This document shows, one piece after another, positions 18,512 to 26,451 of a stretch of 64,000 bases of DNA; within the stretch, counting starts at the first letter, position 1, and each line of letters opens with the position of its first letter. The notes beneath the pieces are model-generated. The model worked only from the letters and a program-made list of their open reading frames with translations. It was not told the origin of the DNA and did no database searches. The DNA is taken from assembly GCA_050183815.1 (NCBI GenBank), contig JBFXAY010000003.1:85743-149742 (forward strand), given 5' to 3'. Made by a program: the position numbers and the translations under genes. Origin of the DNA: SHZU01 sp050183815. GTDB lineage: Bacteria > Gemmatimonadota > Gemmatimonadetes > Gemmatimonadales > GWC2-71-9.

Positions 18512-19138
18512 CTACTCGAGCCAGGCCTGGTCGTCAGTGCCGATGGCCTCGGCGAGTTCCTGCCGGAGCCAGGCCTTGGCCACCGTCCAGAGCCGGCGCA
18601 CCGTCCGCTCGGACACGCCCATCACCTCGGCCACTTCCTCGGTGGCGAGCCCGCCGAAGAACCGGTATTGCACCACGGTGGCGCCGTCCGGATTGAAGGC
18701 GGCCAGCCGGGAAAGGGCATCGTCGAGGGCCAGCAGTTCGAGCGCCTGATCATCCGAGAGCAGCTGGTTGGCGTCGGCGACGTCGGCGGCCTCGTCGAGC
18801 GGGATCCGGCGGGCCGCTCCACCCCGCTTGGCCGCCCGGCGGCCCTTGGCGTAGTCAATGAGGATCCGCCGCATGGCCTCGGAGGCCACCGCGTAGAAAT
18901 GCTGGCGGCTCTGCCAGGCCGCGCGGTTCTGGTCCACGAGCTTGAGGTACGCCTCGTGGACCAGCGCCTGGGTGTTGAGGGTGTGGCCACTCGCCTCGTA
19001 GCGGAGGCGTCCCCGGGCGATCCGGGCCAGTTCCTGATACACCAGGGGCAGGAGCCGGTCGAAGGCACCCGGCGTGCCGGAGCCGGCCTGATGCAGCAGC
19101 CTGGTGATGTCGCCGCTCTGGTTGTCGGCGTCTGGCAT
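18512..19138 (-). CDS. ECF sigma factor lacking the DAED motif, kinase-linked
   Basis: A 208-residue ECF sigma factor (sigma-70 subfamily of the TIGR02999/ECF43-like type). Region 2 runs from about residue 12 to 100 (YQELARIARGRLRYEASGHT; LNTQALVHEAYLKL; SRQHFYAVASEAMRRILIDY), region 4 from about 140 to 200 (VVQYRFFGGLATEEVAEVMG; VSERTVRRLWTVAKAWL). The acidic DAED of region 2.2, which contacts RNA polymerase beta-prime, is replaced by NTQA (55-58) with threonines at 53 and 56. In Vibrio EcfP, a sigma factor of this type, phosphorylation of a region-2.2 threonine by its partner kinase supplies the missing charge. No anti-sigma gene is present; the next gene is a TPR kinase. ATG 19138 has GGAGG 8 bases upstream, held inside a hairpin (see 19141-19186). 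Confidence 0.93.
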   Translation of the reverse strand: MPDADNQSGDITRLLHQAGSGTPGAFDRLLPLVYQELARIARGRLRYEASGHTLNTQALVHEAYLKLVDQNRAAWQSRQHFYAVASEAMRRILIDYAKGRRAAKRGGAARRIPLDEAADVADANQLLSDDQALELLALDDALSRLAAFNPDGATVVQYRFFGGLATEEVAEVMGVSERTVRRLWTVAKAWLRQELAEAIGTDDQAWLE

Positions 19139-19140
19139 CG

Positions 19141-19186
19141 GGGGAACCTCCGGCCGGCGAACGCGCCGGCCGACAGGGGGTTCCCC
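19141..19186 (-). promoter_or_regulatory. Two-tier hairpin enclosing the ribosome-binding site of the ECF sigma gene
   Basis: Outer arms 19141-19148 and 19179-19186 (8 bp, perfect) enclose inner arms 19151-19159 and 19164-19172 (9 bp, perfect, 4-base loop). In minus-strand RNA the GGAGG of the sigma gene (19151-19147) spans the inner-arm end, the 2-base bulge and the outer arm, so folding would hide it. The element also follows the stop of the large Ig lipoprotein gene by about 20 bases and may act as its terminator. Confidence 0.65.
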
Positions 19187-19205
19187 AGCTTACCACCCGG
19201 GTCCA

Positions 19206-22049
19206 CTACGGCGCCAGAGTCATGAGCACGATCTCGCCGAACCCACAGCCGCCCGAGGCGGGATCGAAGTACGGGCCGCTTCCCTGGATCATGATGCCGG
19301 TTCCCGGCACGTTTTCGTGCCCGTGCTCGAAGTCGCAGATCGGCGGGTGGGCCGCGACCCGCTTGAGTCCCGTGATGCTCGCGAGCGGGATGACCTGTCC
19401 GGCCGCGTAGGGGCCGGTGGCCTGGGCCAGCTTGAGGGCCGGCACCTTGGTATCCACGACCACCGGGACCTCGACCACCTGCGGTCCCGCGCCTCCCTCC
19501 ACGGTGGCCGTGACCTTGAGCACGGCATTCACCGATCTGGCCTGGCCGCAATTGAACCGGAGAATCACGGTCCGCATTTCGCCGGGAGCGAGGGTGCCGT
19601 TCGCGTTGGCCGGCACGTCGATCAGGTTCGCGTTCGTGCCCGTCACCATCGAGGCGATGGTCAGCGGGGTGTCGCCGTCGTTCTTGAAGACCATGGCCGG
19701 CCCATCGGTCGGACAGGGCGTGGTGCCGACGACGTGCACGAAGTGCACCTCGCTCAGATCGATGAGGAGCTTCGGTTCCGGCGGCGGCGGCGCGCACGGG
19801 TTGCCGTCGGCGCCGTCGGTGAACGACGGCGCGGTGGTGTTCACCGCCCCGTTGGGGGTAGTACCGTTGGCCCCGGCGTTCCCGTGGCCGCCGACCGGCA
19901 TGCCGTTCCCGCCGTTCCCGCCGTTGCCGGCCTGATCGAGAAAGACGTTGCCGGGATTGCCGGCCGTGAGTCCGGTCCCGCCGACGCCGTCCGCCCCTGA
20001 GGCCGACCCGCCGTCACCGCCCCGGCCGCCTTGCTTGAAGTCGCCGGCCTGGCAGTCGTCCCATCCCTTGCCGCCCTTGCCCTTCCGGAACAGCGCGAAC
20101 CCGCCGTTGCCGCCGTTGCCCACGAGCGCGGCGAGGTGGTTGCGGGTGAGCGAATTGCCGCCGGCGCCGCCGACGGCGGTAAAGGCACCGCCGAAGCCGG
20201 CGTCCTTGATCGTTTCGGTCGGCGCGTCGGCGCCGTGGCCCGCACTGGCCGTCGCATCGCCGCCTTTGCCGCCGGCCGCACCGCTGACGACCGGTACCCC
20301 GGCCACGGCGCCGGTGATGGTCAGTTGCTTGTCGGGCGTATGCCCGCCGGCGCCGCCGGTCGCGGTGGCGGGGCCGCCGTTCTGCTCGCGAGTATCAGGG
20401 GTCTTGCCCGACTCGCCGTCGGCTCCTTCGGCTTCGGCGTTGCCGCCCTTGCCGGCATTGCCGAGCACCAGATTGACGTTGGCGGCGCCGACGATGCCCG
20501 TGGCACTCTGGACCCGAATCAGACCCGGCTCGCCGCCAACGCCCCCGGTGGCGGTTGCACTCGACGCCACCAACCCGGCCTGGCCGGCCAGCCCGGTCCC
20601 GCGGGCGTCACCGCCGTCGCCGCCGTCGCCCGAGTGAATTTCGACGGCGCCGCTGAAGACGACCCGGGCGGTCGAGCCAACCGTGATGTTCCCGCCGCGG
20701 CCGCCGGCCCCGCCCTTCGCGCTGGCGGCCGGCTTGTTGAGGTCGGCCCCCACGCCGCCGTGCCCGCCGTCCTGGCCGAAGACTCGGACGCCGGCGCCCA
20801 GATCGAGGTCGGCGCCCTCGCACCAGAGCGTCCACGAGTTGGAGGCGTCGGCTCCCTTCTCCCCTTCCTTGCCGTTGGCCCCGACCTTGGCCCGAACCGG
20901 CTTGGCGACAAACGCCTTGCCCACGACGTGGCAGCCGCTCGACGCCAGCGCCGGGCGCGGGATGCCCGGAGCGGCCCGCAGGGCGGCGGGCAGAATCGGT
21001 CCGGTGACGTCGGGATCGTCGGTGATGACGCCTTTGCCCGATGTCGTGATGTCGCCGGTGCCGCTCAGCGAGTAGCCGTCCTTCGCGACGATGCGGAGGT
21101 CGGCGCCGGGATCGGTCGCGCTGGCGCAGGAGTTGTCGATCGACCCGCTGATCGTGACGGTGCGCTCCCCGTTGATCGTGATGCCGACGCAGGTCCCGGC
21201 GAGGGTCCCGGCGATCTCGACGACACTGTCGGCGTTGATGACGAGGTTCCCGGCGACGGTCACGGTGCGGCCGGCCGGGATCACCAGGCGGGTGACGGCC
21301 AGGGTCCCGGCGCCCAGGGTCGTATCCTGGCTTGGTTGGACGAGGACTTCCTCGGCGGTGGCACTGAAGACGAGCGGCGCGACGGCCGACCCGGCGATCG
21401 TCGCCGTCAGCTGGTTGGCCCCGGCCCCCGGACCCATGACCCAGGAGCCGACCGTGGCGACACCCGCGGCGTCGGTGGTCTGGGCCGCTCCGGTGACCGT
21501 TCCGCCGCCGGTCGTCACCGCGAACGTCACGGCCGCTCCGACCACCGGGTTTCCGTGCTGGTCCGCAAGGGACACGGCGGGCCGGGTCGCCACGGCGGCG
21601 CGGGCCTTGGCGGTCTGGTTGTCGCCGGCACTCTTGGCGGCCGCGGTGACCGCGCCGGCTCGGCCGGTGGCCGAAAAGTTGACCGGGCTCTTCCCGGGAA
21701 TGGTCGCGGTCAGCGAATTGGTGCCCGCGGTCGTTCCCAGCGTCCACGAGCCGACGGTGGCGATACCCTGGGCGTTCGTCGTCTGCGAGGTGCCGGTGGC
21801 CGAGCCACCGCCGCTTGCCACCGCAAACGTCACGGCCACGCCGGCGACGCCGGAGCCGCTGCCGTTCACCACTTTGATCGCCGGCGGCGTCGGGACGGCC
21901 TCGCCAACCGTGGCCGTTTGCCCGTCACCGGCCTGGATCGACAGGTTCGTGGTCGTGTCCGGCGGCGGATCCGTGGTGCCGCCACCACAGGCGCTGGCGG
22001 CCAGGGCAAGGCCGAAGCCGAGGACGAAGCGGAAGGCGGTGCGGCTCAT
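19206..22049 (-). CDS. Large Ig-repeat, glycine-rich lipoprotein
   Basis: A 947-residue exported protein. A lipoprotein-like signal (MSRTAFRFVLGFGLALAASA then CGGG) is followed by a TDPPPDTTTN linker. Two bacterial Ig-like (Big_1/invasin type) repeats lie at about 40-225, with repeated phrases such as VAVTFAVASGGGSATG and VGSWTLGTTAGTNSLTATI. A beta-repeat segment (230-385) contains TVTVAGNLVINADSVVEIAG. A glycine-rich region follows (385-750), then a C-terminal beta domain like ASPM/SPD-2/Hydin modules (MVFKNDGDTPLTIASMVTG). The likely role is surface structure or adhesion. ATG 22049 is preceded by GGAGGATTTC. It is divergent from the SnoaL-like lipoprotein and upstream of the sigma-kinase pair on the same strand. 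Confidence 0.88.
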   Translation of the reverse strand: MSRTAFRFVLGFGLALAASACGGGTTDPPPDTTTNLSIQAGDGQTATVGEAVPTPPAIKVVNGSGSGVAGVAVTFAVASGGGSATGTSQTTNAQGIATVGSWTLGTTAGTNSLTATIPGKSPVNFSATGRAGAVTAAAKSAGDNQTAKARAAVATRPAVSLADQHGNPVVGAAVTFAVTTGGGTVTGAAQTTDAAGVATVGSWVMGPGAGANQLTATIAGSAVAPLVFSATAEEVLVQPSQDTTLGAGTLAVTRLVIPAGRTVTVAGNLVINADSVVEIAGTLAGTCVGITINGERTVTISGSIDNSCASATDPGADLRIVAKDGYSLSGTGDITTSGKGVITDDPDVTGPILPAALRAAPGIPRPALASSGCHVVGKAFVAKPVRAKVGANGKEGEKGADASNSWTLWCEGADLDLGAGVRVFGQDGGHGGVGADLNKPAASAKGGAGGRGGNITVGSTARVVFSGAVEIHSGDGGDGGDARGTGLAGQAGLVASSATATGGVGGEPGLIRVQSATGIVGAANVNLVLGNAGKGGNAEAEGADGESGKTPDTREQNGGPATATGGAGGHTPDKQLTITGAVAGVPVVSGAAGGKGGDATASAGHGADAPTETIKDAGFGGAFTAVGGAGGNSLTRNHLAALVGNGGNGGFALFRKGKGGKGWDDCQAGDFKQGGRGGDGGSASGADGVGGTGLTAGNPGNVFLDQAGNGGNGGNGMPVGGHGNAGANGTTPNGAVNTTAPSFTDGADGNPCAPPPPEPKLLIDLSEVHFVHVVGTTPCPTDGPAMVFKNDGDTPLTIASMVTGTNANLIDVPANANGTLAPGEMRTVILRFNCGQARSVNAVLKVTATVEGGAGPQVVEVPVVVDTKVPALKLAQATGPYAAGQVIPLASITGLKRVAAHPPICDFEHGHENVPGTGIMIQGSGPYFDPASGGCGFGEIVLMTLAP
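19800..20895 (-). repeat. Glycine-rich low-complexity repeat (PGRS-like) within the Ig lipoprotein
   Basis: About 1.1 kb encodes imperfect GGxGG and GGxGGD units, for example GGKGGDATASAGHGAD, VGNGGNGGFALFRKGKGGKG, GGRGGDGGSASGADGVGG and QAGNGGNGGNGMPVGGHG. The pattern resembles PE_PGRS proteins and calcium-binding Gly/Asp repeats. DNA copies differ from each other, so this is an old expanded repeat rather than a recent duplication. Confidence 0.8.
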
Positions 22050-22184
22050 GGAAATCCTCCGGAGTTCGGTGCGCGGGGCGGATGCTCCCTTCTTGGCTAC
22101 GCGAAGAAACGCCCGACGAGCGGCCACCGCGGCCGGAAGTGGCGGCCGGACATACCTTTCCGAATCGCCTACCAGGTCTCGACC

Positions 22185-23141
22185 ATGCTCCGACGCCACC
22201 GAATCGCCGCCCTTGGGCTCGCCTGGGCCACCGCGTGCTCCGCCTCGCCCGCCGACGAGCGGTCCGTCGCGGAGGTCCGCGCCCGGTTCGAAGCGTTCAA
22301 TGCCGCCTGGGAGCGGCGCGACTCGGCCTTCATCGACGGCTTCTATGCCCACGACACCGGCGGCGTGTTCTTCTTCGAGCGGCGGCAACTGCGGGGCTGG
22401 CCGCTGGTGGACACCCTGTACCGGGCGATGTTCGCGAGCGCGGCCCGGGGCCGGGTCCATTCGCGGTTCGACATTCTCGATGTCGGCGCCCGAGGCGATG
22501 TCGCCTGGCTCGCCGCCAACTTCCGGCTCGAAGTGATCGAGGCCGCCGGCGACACCACTGTTGACGAGGGCCGCCAGTCACTGGTGTTCGAGCGGCGGAA
22601 CGGGCAGTGGGTGGTCGTCCACCGCCATACCTCGTTTCAGGCGCCGCCGGGCCGGCAGCGCCGGGTGCCGTTGCACCTCGGGGCCGGGCCGCTCTGGTCA
22701 CCGGCGGACGACACGACCGGCGGTCCCGACGTGCGGGCCATCCGGCAGCTCCGGCAGGCATCGAACGAGGCGATCGCCCGCCACGACACGGCCGGCATCG
22801 GGGCCGCCATGGCACCCGGCGTCGTGGTCGTGCCGTCGACGTCCGTCGTCGCGACGGGGCGGGCGGCCAACCTGCGCGCGTTCGCCGAGACGTTCGCGGC
22901 GCGGCCCGATGTGATCTATCGGCGGACTCCCGGCGAAATCCGGGTCGATCCGAAATGGCGGATGGCGGCGGAGTCGGGGCGGTGGACCGGGCGGTGGACC
23001 GATGTCGACGGTCCGGTGTCGATCGAAGGCACCTACTTCGCGAAGTGGCGGGAGGGGCCCGGCGGGTGGCGGATCGAGGCGGAGACCTTCGTGCCGGATC
23101 GGTGCGTCGGCGGTCGCGGCTGCCGGGCTCCGGGGTCCTGA
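22185..23141 (+). CDS. Lipoprotein with two SnoaL/NTF2-like domains
   Basis: A 318-residue protein. The signal MLRRHRIAALGLAWATAC ends in a lipobox-like cysteine. Two tandem cone-shaped SnoaL/DUF4440-like domains follow. The first (about 25-145) begins VAEVRARFEAFNAAWERRDS and contains FIDGFYAHDTGGVFFFERR. The second (about 180-305) begins IRQLRQASNEAIARHDTAGI and ends with FAKWREGPGGWRIEAETFVP. This fold binds small ligands or simply forms protein interfaces; no catalytic residues can be assigned. ATG 22185 is the first start after the divergent gap. Neighbours (Ig lipoprotein, ECF sigma) give no specific function. It converges on the second ECF sigma gene. Confidence 0.85.
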   Translation: MLRRHRIAALGLAWATACSASPADERSVAEVRARFEAFNAAWERRDSAFIDGFYAHDTGGVFFFERRQLRGWPLVDTLYRAMFASAARGRVHSRFDILDVGARGDVAWLAANFRLEVIEAAGDTTVDEGRQSLVFERRNGQWVVVHRHTSFQAPPGRQRRVPLHLGAGPLWSPADDTTGGPDVRAIRQLRQASNEAIARHDTAGIGAAMAPGVVVVPSTSVVATGRAANLRAFAETFAARPDVIYRRTPGEIRVDPKWRMAAESGRWTGRWTDVDGPVSIEGTYFAKWREGPGGWRIEAETFVPDRCVGGRGCRAPGS

Positions 23142-23156
23142 TCTGCCGGTTACCTA

Positions 23157-23178
23157 ACGGTCGTCCGTTCTTGACCGT
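23157..23178. terminator. Weak hairpin between convergent genes
   Basis: ACGGTC (23157-23162) and GACCGT (23173-23178) pair with a 10-base loop in the 49-base gap between the SnoaL-like lipoprotein and the ECF sigma gene. Only 6 bp, without a T run. Confidence 0.25.
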
Positions 23179-23190
23179 CGAAGGCGAATG

Positions 23191-23724
23191 CTACTGGTTG
23201 GTCTTCCGGAGTTCGACGGCCAGCCATGCCCGGGCCGCCCGCCAGTCGCGGGTCATGGTCGCCTCCGACGTATTCAGGAGCCGGGCGCACTCCGGGATGT
23301 CGAATCCGCCGAAGAAGCGGAGCTCCACCAGCTGAGCCTGCCTCGGGCTCAGCGCCGCCAGGTGTTCGAGCGCGGCGTCGAGCTCGAGCAGTTCGTCCGA
23401 GGTGGCCGTGGCGATGGCCAGCGCCTCGTCGAACGTCACCAGCGCCAGGCCGGGGCCCCCTCGTTTCGCGGCGGTGCGGTGCCGGGCCGCTTCCACGAGC
23501 ACTTGCCGCATGGCCCGGGCGGCGACCCGCTTGAAGTGCTCGGGTGACAACTCACCGGGCGGCGAGGCGGCCAGCTTGAGCCAGGCCTCGTTGACGAGCG
23601 CGGTCGGACTGAGGGTCTGGCTCGGATCGCCCCGGCGGACGACGCTGGCGAGCCGGCGGAGTTCCTCGTAGGCCAGGGTGAACAGGCGGTCGACCGCCTC
23701 GCGCTCGGCATCGGATTGCGTCAT
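23191..23724 (-). CDS. ECF sigma factor lacking the DAED motif, kinase-linked (second copy)
   Basis: A 177-residue ECF sigma factor of the same class as the one at 18512-19138. Region 2: LFTLAYEELRRLASVVRRGD, TLSPTALVNEAWLKL, HFKRVAARAMRQVLVEAARH. Region 4: AQLVELRFFGGFDIPECARL and LNTSEATMTRDWRAARAWLA. In region 2.2 the acidic DAED is replaced by SPTA (39-42) with threonines at 37 and 41, the same loss as in the other copy. It lies 12 bases downstream of a TPR kinase gene on the same strand, so here the kinase comes first and the sigma second, the reverse of the other pair. No anti-sigma gene is present. ATG 23724 lacks a strong ribosome-binding site, which fits translation coupled to the kinase gene. 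Confidence 0.92.
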   Translation of the reverse strand: MTQSDAEREAVDRLFTLAYEELRRLASVVRRGDPSQTLSPTALVNEAWLKLAASPPGELSPEHFKRVAARAMRQVLVEAARHRTAAKRGGPGLALVTFDEALAIATATSDELLELDAALEHLAALSPRQAQLVELRFFGGFDIPECARLLNTSEATMTRDWRAARAWLAVELRKTNQ

Positions 23725-23736
23725 GCGGCCGCCCGG

Positions 23737-26322
23737 CTAGCCATTCCGCCCCCGCTCCGCTACGAACGTCTCGTGACAAAGCTTCGCGGCCGCCCGCAGC
23801 TCCGGGAAGCCCGGATGCCGTCGAAGCCTGTCGAGCAGAGGATCGCTGTCCATCAGTGGGTAGGCGCAATAGTGACCGGCCACGGCCCGACGAAGGAAAT
23901 CGAGCGCCTGGTCGGTCCGCCCGCAGTACGACAAATGGGAGGCCGCGAAGTAATTGGTTTCGGGATCGCCGGCCGGCTCGACCGCCTCGGCCAGCGCCGC
24001 GATCTCGCCCGCGGGCCGCCCGGCGGCGCACGCGATGAGGAGCGGGTAGCTCCGCCACGCCGGCAGGTCCGGCGCCCCGGCCGCTACCGCTTCGGCCGGC
24101 CGTCCATCCCGGACGAGAAGGTGGACCGTCAGGGCCCGGGCGAACTCGCTGCCCGGATCGAGGGCCAGGAAGCCGCGGGCGCCCTGGTAGTCGCCCAGTG
24201 CGATCAGGGCCACGGCGCAGGAGCGCCAACCGAGATTGTGCGGGTCGATCGACAACGCGATGGCGCACTCGTCCGCCGACTCCTCGAACAGGCCCGCGAA
24301 CCGGTAGACGTACGACAGGTAGAAATGGGCATCGGGATTGTCGGGCCGCCGGCCGACGATGGCCGCGGCGGTCCGGTACGCCCGGCCCAGTTCCCCCCGC
24401 TCCACCCAGGCTCCCGCCAGCCGGCTGGCCGCGATCGGATTTCCCGGATCGAGTTCGACGGCCCGCTGGGCCGCCGCCAGGGCGCTGTCGCCCAGGGTCG
24501 CGTCGGCCTCGCCATACGTGACACTGATGTAGAGGCGCCGTGAGTACGTGAGCCAGGCCGGGCCGTACTCCGGATCGAGCGTGAGGGCCCGGCGGAGCCT
24601 GACAATCGCGGCTTCGTTGGCCGGCCCCGGGTCGTAGCGGCCTCCGGCGCTCTGGAGATAGAGCCCGTACGCTTCCGCGTTCGGCGGCCGGCGCTCGGCT
24701 GGGCGGGGAGCGGTTCCGAGCGCGGCCGACAGGGCACCCTGGATGAGGTCGAGCATCCGGATGTTGAGCTCGATCAGATCGCCACGCGCCGCCATCACGC
24801 TGTCGCGCCACACCGGCTCCGGACCCGGCACCAGCGTGAGTGACATTGCGAGCCGGAGGCTGTCGCCGACGGGACGGACGTCACCGGCGATGAGCCCCGC
24901 CGCACGGGTGACCCGGCTCACCTCGCCAAGGTCGGGCACCGAATCGGTGAACTGCGCGGCCGCCGAGGCGGCCCGGACCACCAGCCCGGGGACCCGGCTC
25001 AGCGCCGTCACGAGCTGCTCGGGCAAGGCCTGTCCGAGATAAGAGAGACTCGAATCGGCCGTCGCCACCCGGAAGGGCAGCACGGCAACCGACCGGTCCG
25101 GCGTGATCGGGGCCGTCTGCTGCGGGACGACCCGGGCGAGGAGCGCTCCGCCGCTGAAGAGGACGGCCGCGGTCGCCAGGGAACGCCACCGCCGGCGGAC
25201 GAATCGAGCGGCCCGGTACGGTGTCGAATCGGGCCGCGCTTCGAGCGGCTCGCCGGCGAGGTAGTGGCGGAGATCGCGGGCCAGCGCGGCCACCGACGGA
25301 TAGCGCCGGTCCGGCTCCTCGTGGAGGGCCGCGAGCACGATCACGTCGAGGTCGGCCCAACCCGTTTCAGTGATCGACGATGCCTGCCGCTGGGTGTTTC
25401 GGCGAGCGAGCTGCGAGGGCCGGGTGACGGGCACCGACAGATCGCCGCTGACGACCTGGCGCGGCAGCGGGAAGGGCAGGGTATCGGTCAGCAACTCGTA
25501 GAGGATCACACCCAGGCTGTACCCGTCCGAGCGAATCGTTGCGGGTTCGCCGCGCAACTGTTCGGGGGCGGCGTAGGCGGGCGTCATCAGCGGCGCCGTG
25601 GTGGTCCGCTGGCGGCCTGCATCGCCGTCGACCTCCTTCGCGATGCCGAAATCGAGCAGCCGCACGGATCCGTCTTCACCCACCATGATGTTCGACGGCT
25701 TGAGATCCCGGTGGATGACGCCCCGCTCGTGGGCGTACTCGACCGCCGAGCAAACCTCCGCCAGCAGGCGCACCCGGGTGTCGATCGGCGCCGCGGTTTG
25801 CCGGCAGAAATCGGTCAGCGGCACGCCGTCGACGTATTCCATCACGAACCACGGCGTCCCGTCGGCCGTCGTGCTGGCATCGTACAAGCGGGCGATCCCC
25901 GGGTGGGTCAGCCGGGCCAGCATCCGCTGCTCGGCCGCGAAGCGCTCCCGCCGGTCGGGGGAGAGCCAGGCGTCGCGGAGGATCTTGATCGCCACCGGGT
26001 TGCCGAGGTCTTCCCGGTGAGCGAGATACACCGTGCCCATGCCTCCCCGGCCGATCAGCGACTTGATCCGGTACGGCCGGAACTGCGCTGGATCGAGGGA
26101 GAGCTCGGGGCCTCGTTCCACCAGCTCCTCGGCCACGGTGCCGATGCTCCGGTCCATCAACGTGCCCGAGGCGGCATCCCCGGCGAGGAGGACCTCCACC
26201 TCCGGAATGAGGCTGGGGTCGTCGGCACAGAGCTGCTCAAGCGCCGCCCGCCGGGCGTCGGCGGGACGGTCGGCCACGTCATGGAACACGGTCTGGACTC
26301 GCGACCAGCGGGCGGCATCCAT
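23737..26322 (-). CDS. Membrane Ser/Thr kinase with TolB-like and TPR domains
   Basis: An 861-residue protein. A helical N-terminus (1-80) is followed by the kinase domain: GRGGMGTV (91-98), K113, VIHRDLKPSN (HRD 204-206), DFG 224-226, YAAPEQ. A membrane segment lies at about 380-397 (WRSLATAAVLFSGGALLARV). After it comes a domain starting SVAVLPF (411), typical of the TolB/FlgO-like N-terminal region found in CadC-like sensors, with GQALPEQLVTALSRVPGL. TPR repeats fill about 530-840 (for example GDSALAAAQRAVELDPGNPI and FLRRAVAGHYCAYPLMDSDP). It is a likely receptor kinase for the ECF sigma gene 12 bases downstream. ATG 26322 has no ribosome site but a TACATT box 6 bases upstream, so the transcript may be leaderless. 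Confidence 0.95.
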   Translation of the reverse strand: MDAARWSRVQTVFHDVADRPADARRAALEQLCADDPSLIPEVEVLLAGDAASGTLMDRSIGTVAEELVERGPELSLDPAQFRPYRIKSLIGRGGMGTVYLAHREDLGNPVAIKILRDAWLSPDRRERFAAEQRMLARLTHPGIARLYDASTTADGTPWFVMEYVDGVPLTDFCRQTAAPIDTRVRLLAEVCSAVEYAHERGVIHRDLKPSNIMVGEDGSVRLLDFGIAKEVDGDAGRQRTTTAPLMTPAYAAPEQLRGEPATIRSDGYSLGVILYELLTDTLPFPLPRQVVSGDLSVPVTRPSQLARRNTQRQASSITETGWADLDVIVLAALHEEPDRRYPSVAALARDLRHYLAGEPLEARPDSTPYRAARFVRRRWRSLATAAVLFSGGALLARVVPQQTAPITPDRSVAVLPFRVATADSSLSYLGQALPEQLVTALSRVPGLVVRAASAAAQFTDSVPDLGEVSRVTRAAGLIAGDVRPVGDSLRLAMSLTLVPGPEPVWRDSVMAARGDLIELNIRMLDLIQGALSAALGTAPRPAERRPPNAEAYGLYLQSAGGRYDPGPANEAAIVRLRRALTLDPEYGPAWLTYSRRLYISVTYGEADATLGDSALAAAQRAVELDPGNPIAASRLAGAWVERGELGRAYRTAAAIVGRRPDNPDAHFYLSYVYRFAGLFEESADECAIALSIDPHNLGWRSCAVALIALGDYQGARGFLALDPGSEFARALTVHLLVRDGRPAEAVAAGAPDLPAWRSYPLLIACAAGRPAGEIAALAEAVEPAGDPETNYFAASHLSYCGRTDQALDFLRRAVAGHYCAYPLMDSDPLLDRLRRHPGFPELRAAAKLCHETFVAERGRNG

Positions 26323-26392
26323 GCCGTTAATGTACCGCCTGAAGGGCGACCGGGTTACGGTCGGGATCAGGCCGCCGGACGGGAGCCCATGT

Positions 26393-26413
26393 CCAAATCA
26401 GCGGCCCATTTGG
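26393..26413. promoter_or_regulatory. Inverted repeat in divergent kinase/lipoprotein promoter
   Basis: CCAAAT (26393-26398) and ATTTGG (26408-26413) form a perfect 6-bp repeat with a 9-base spacer, in the 129-base gap between the divergent kinase and Ig lipoprotein genes. It stands out as an AT-bearing palindrome in GC-rich DNA and may be a regulator site. An XRE-type or ECF-linked regulator could use it, but this is a guess. Confidence 0.35.
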
Positions 26414-26451
26414 CGCCATCCCAGAGTGAGAAATCCACCGGGTGAGGCTCC

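Noticed and set aside
16155..18749. 864-codon plus-strand frame opposite the TPR kinase
   Set aside because: No domain, signal or ribosome site; the minus frame is a complete kinase.
19800..20895. CRISPR-like or tandem DNA repeat
   Set aside because: Repeats are imperfect at DNA level, lack spacers, and encode Gly-rich protein units in frame.
20031..22184. Plus-strand frame upstream of and fused in frame to the SnoaL-like lipoprotein
   Set aside because: It is antisense to the Ig lipoprotein; the real start is ATG 22185 with a lipoprotein signal.
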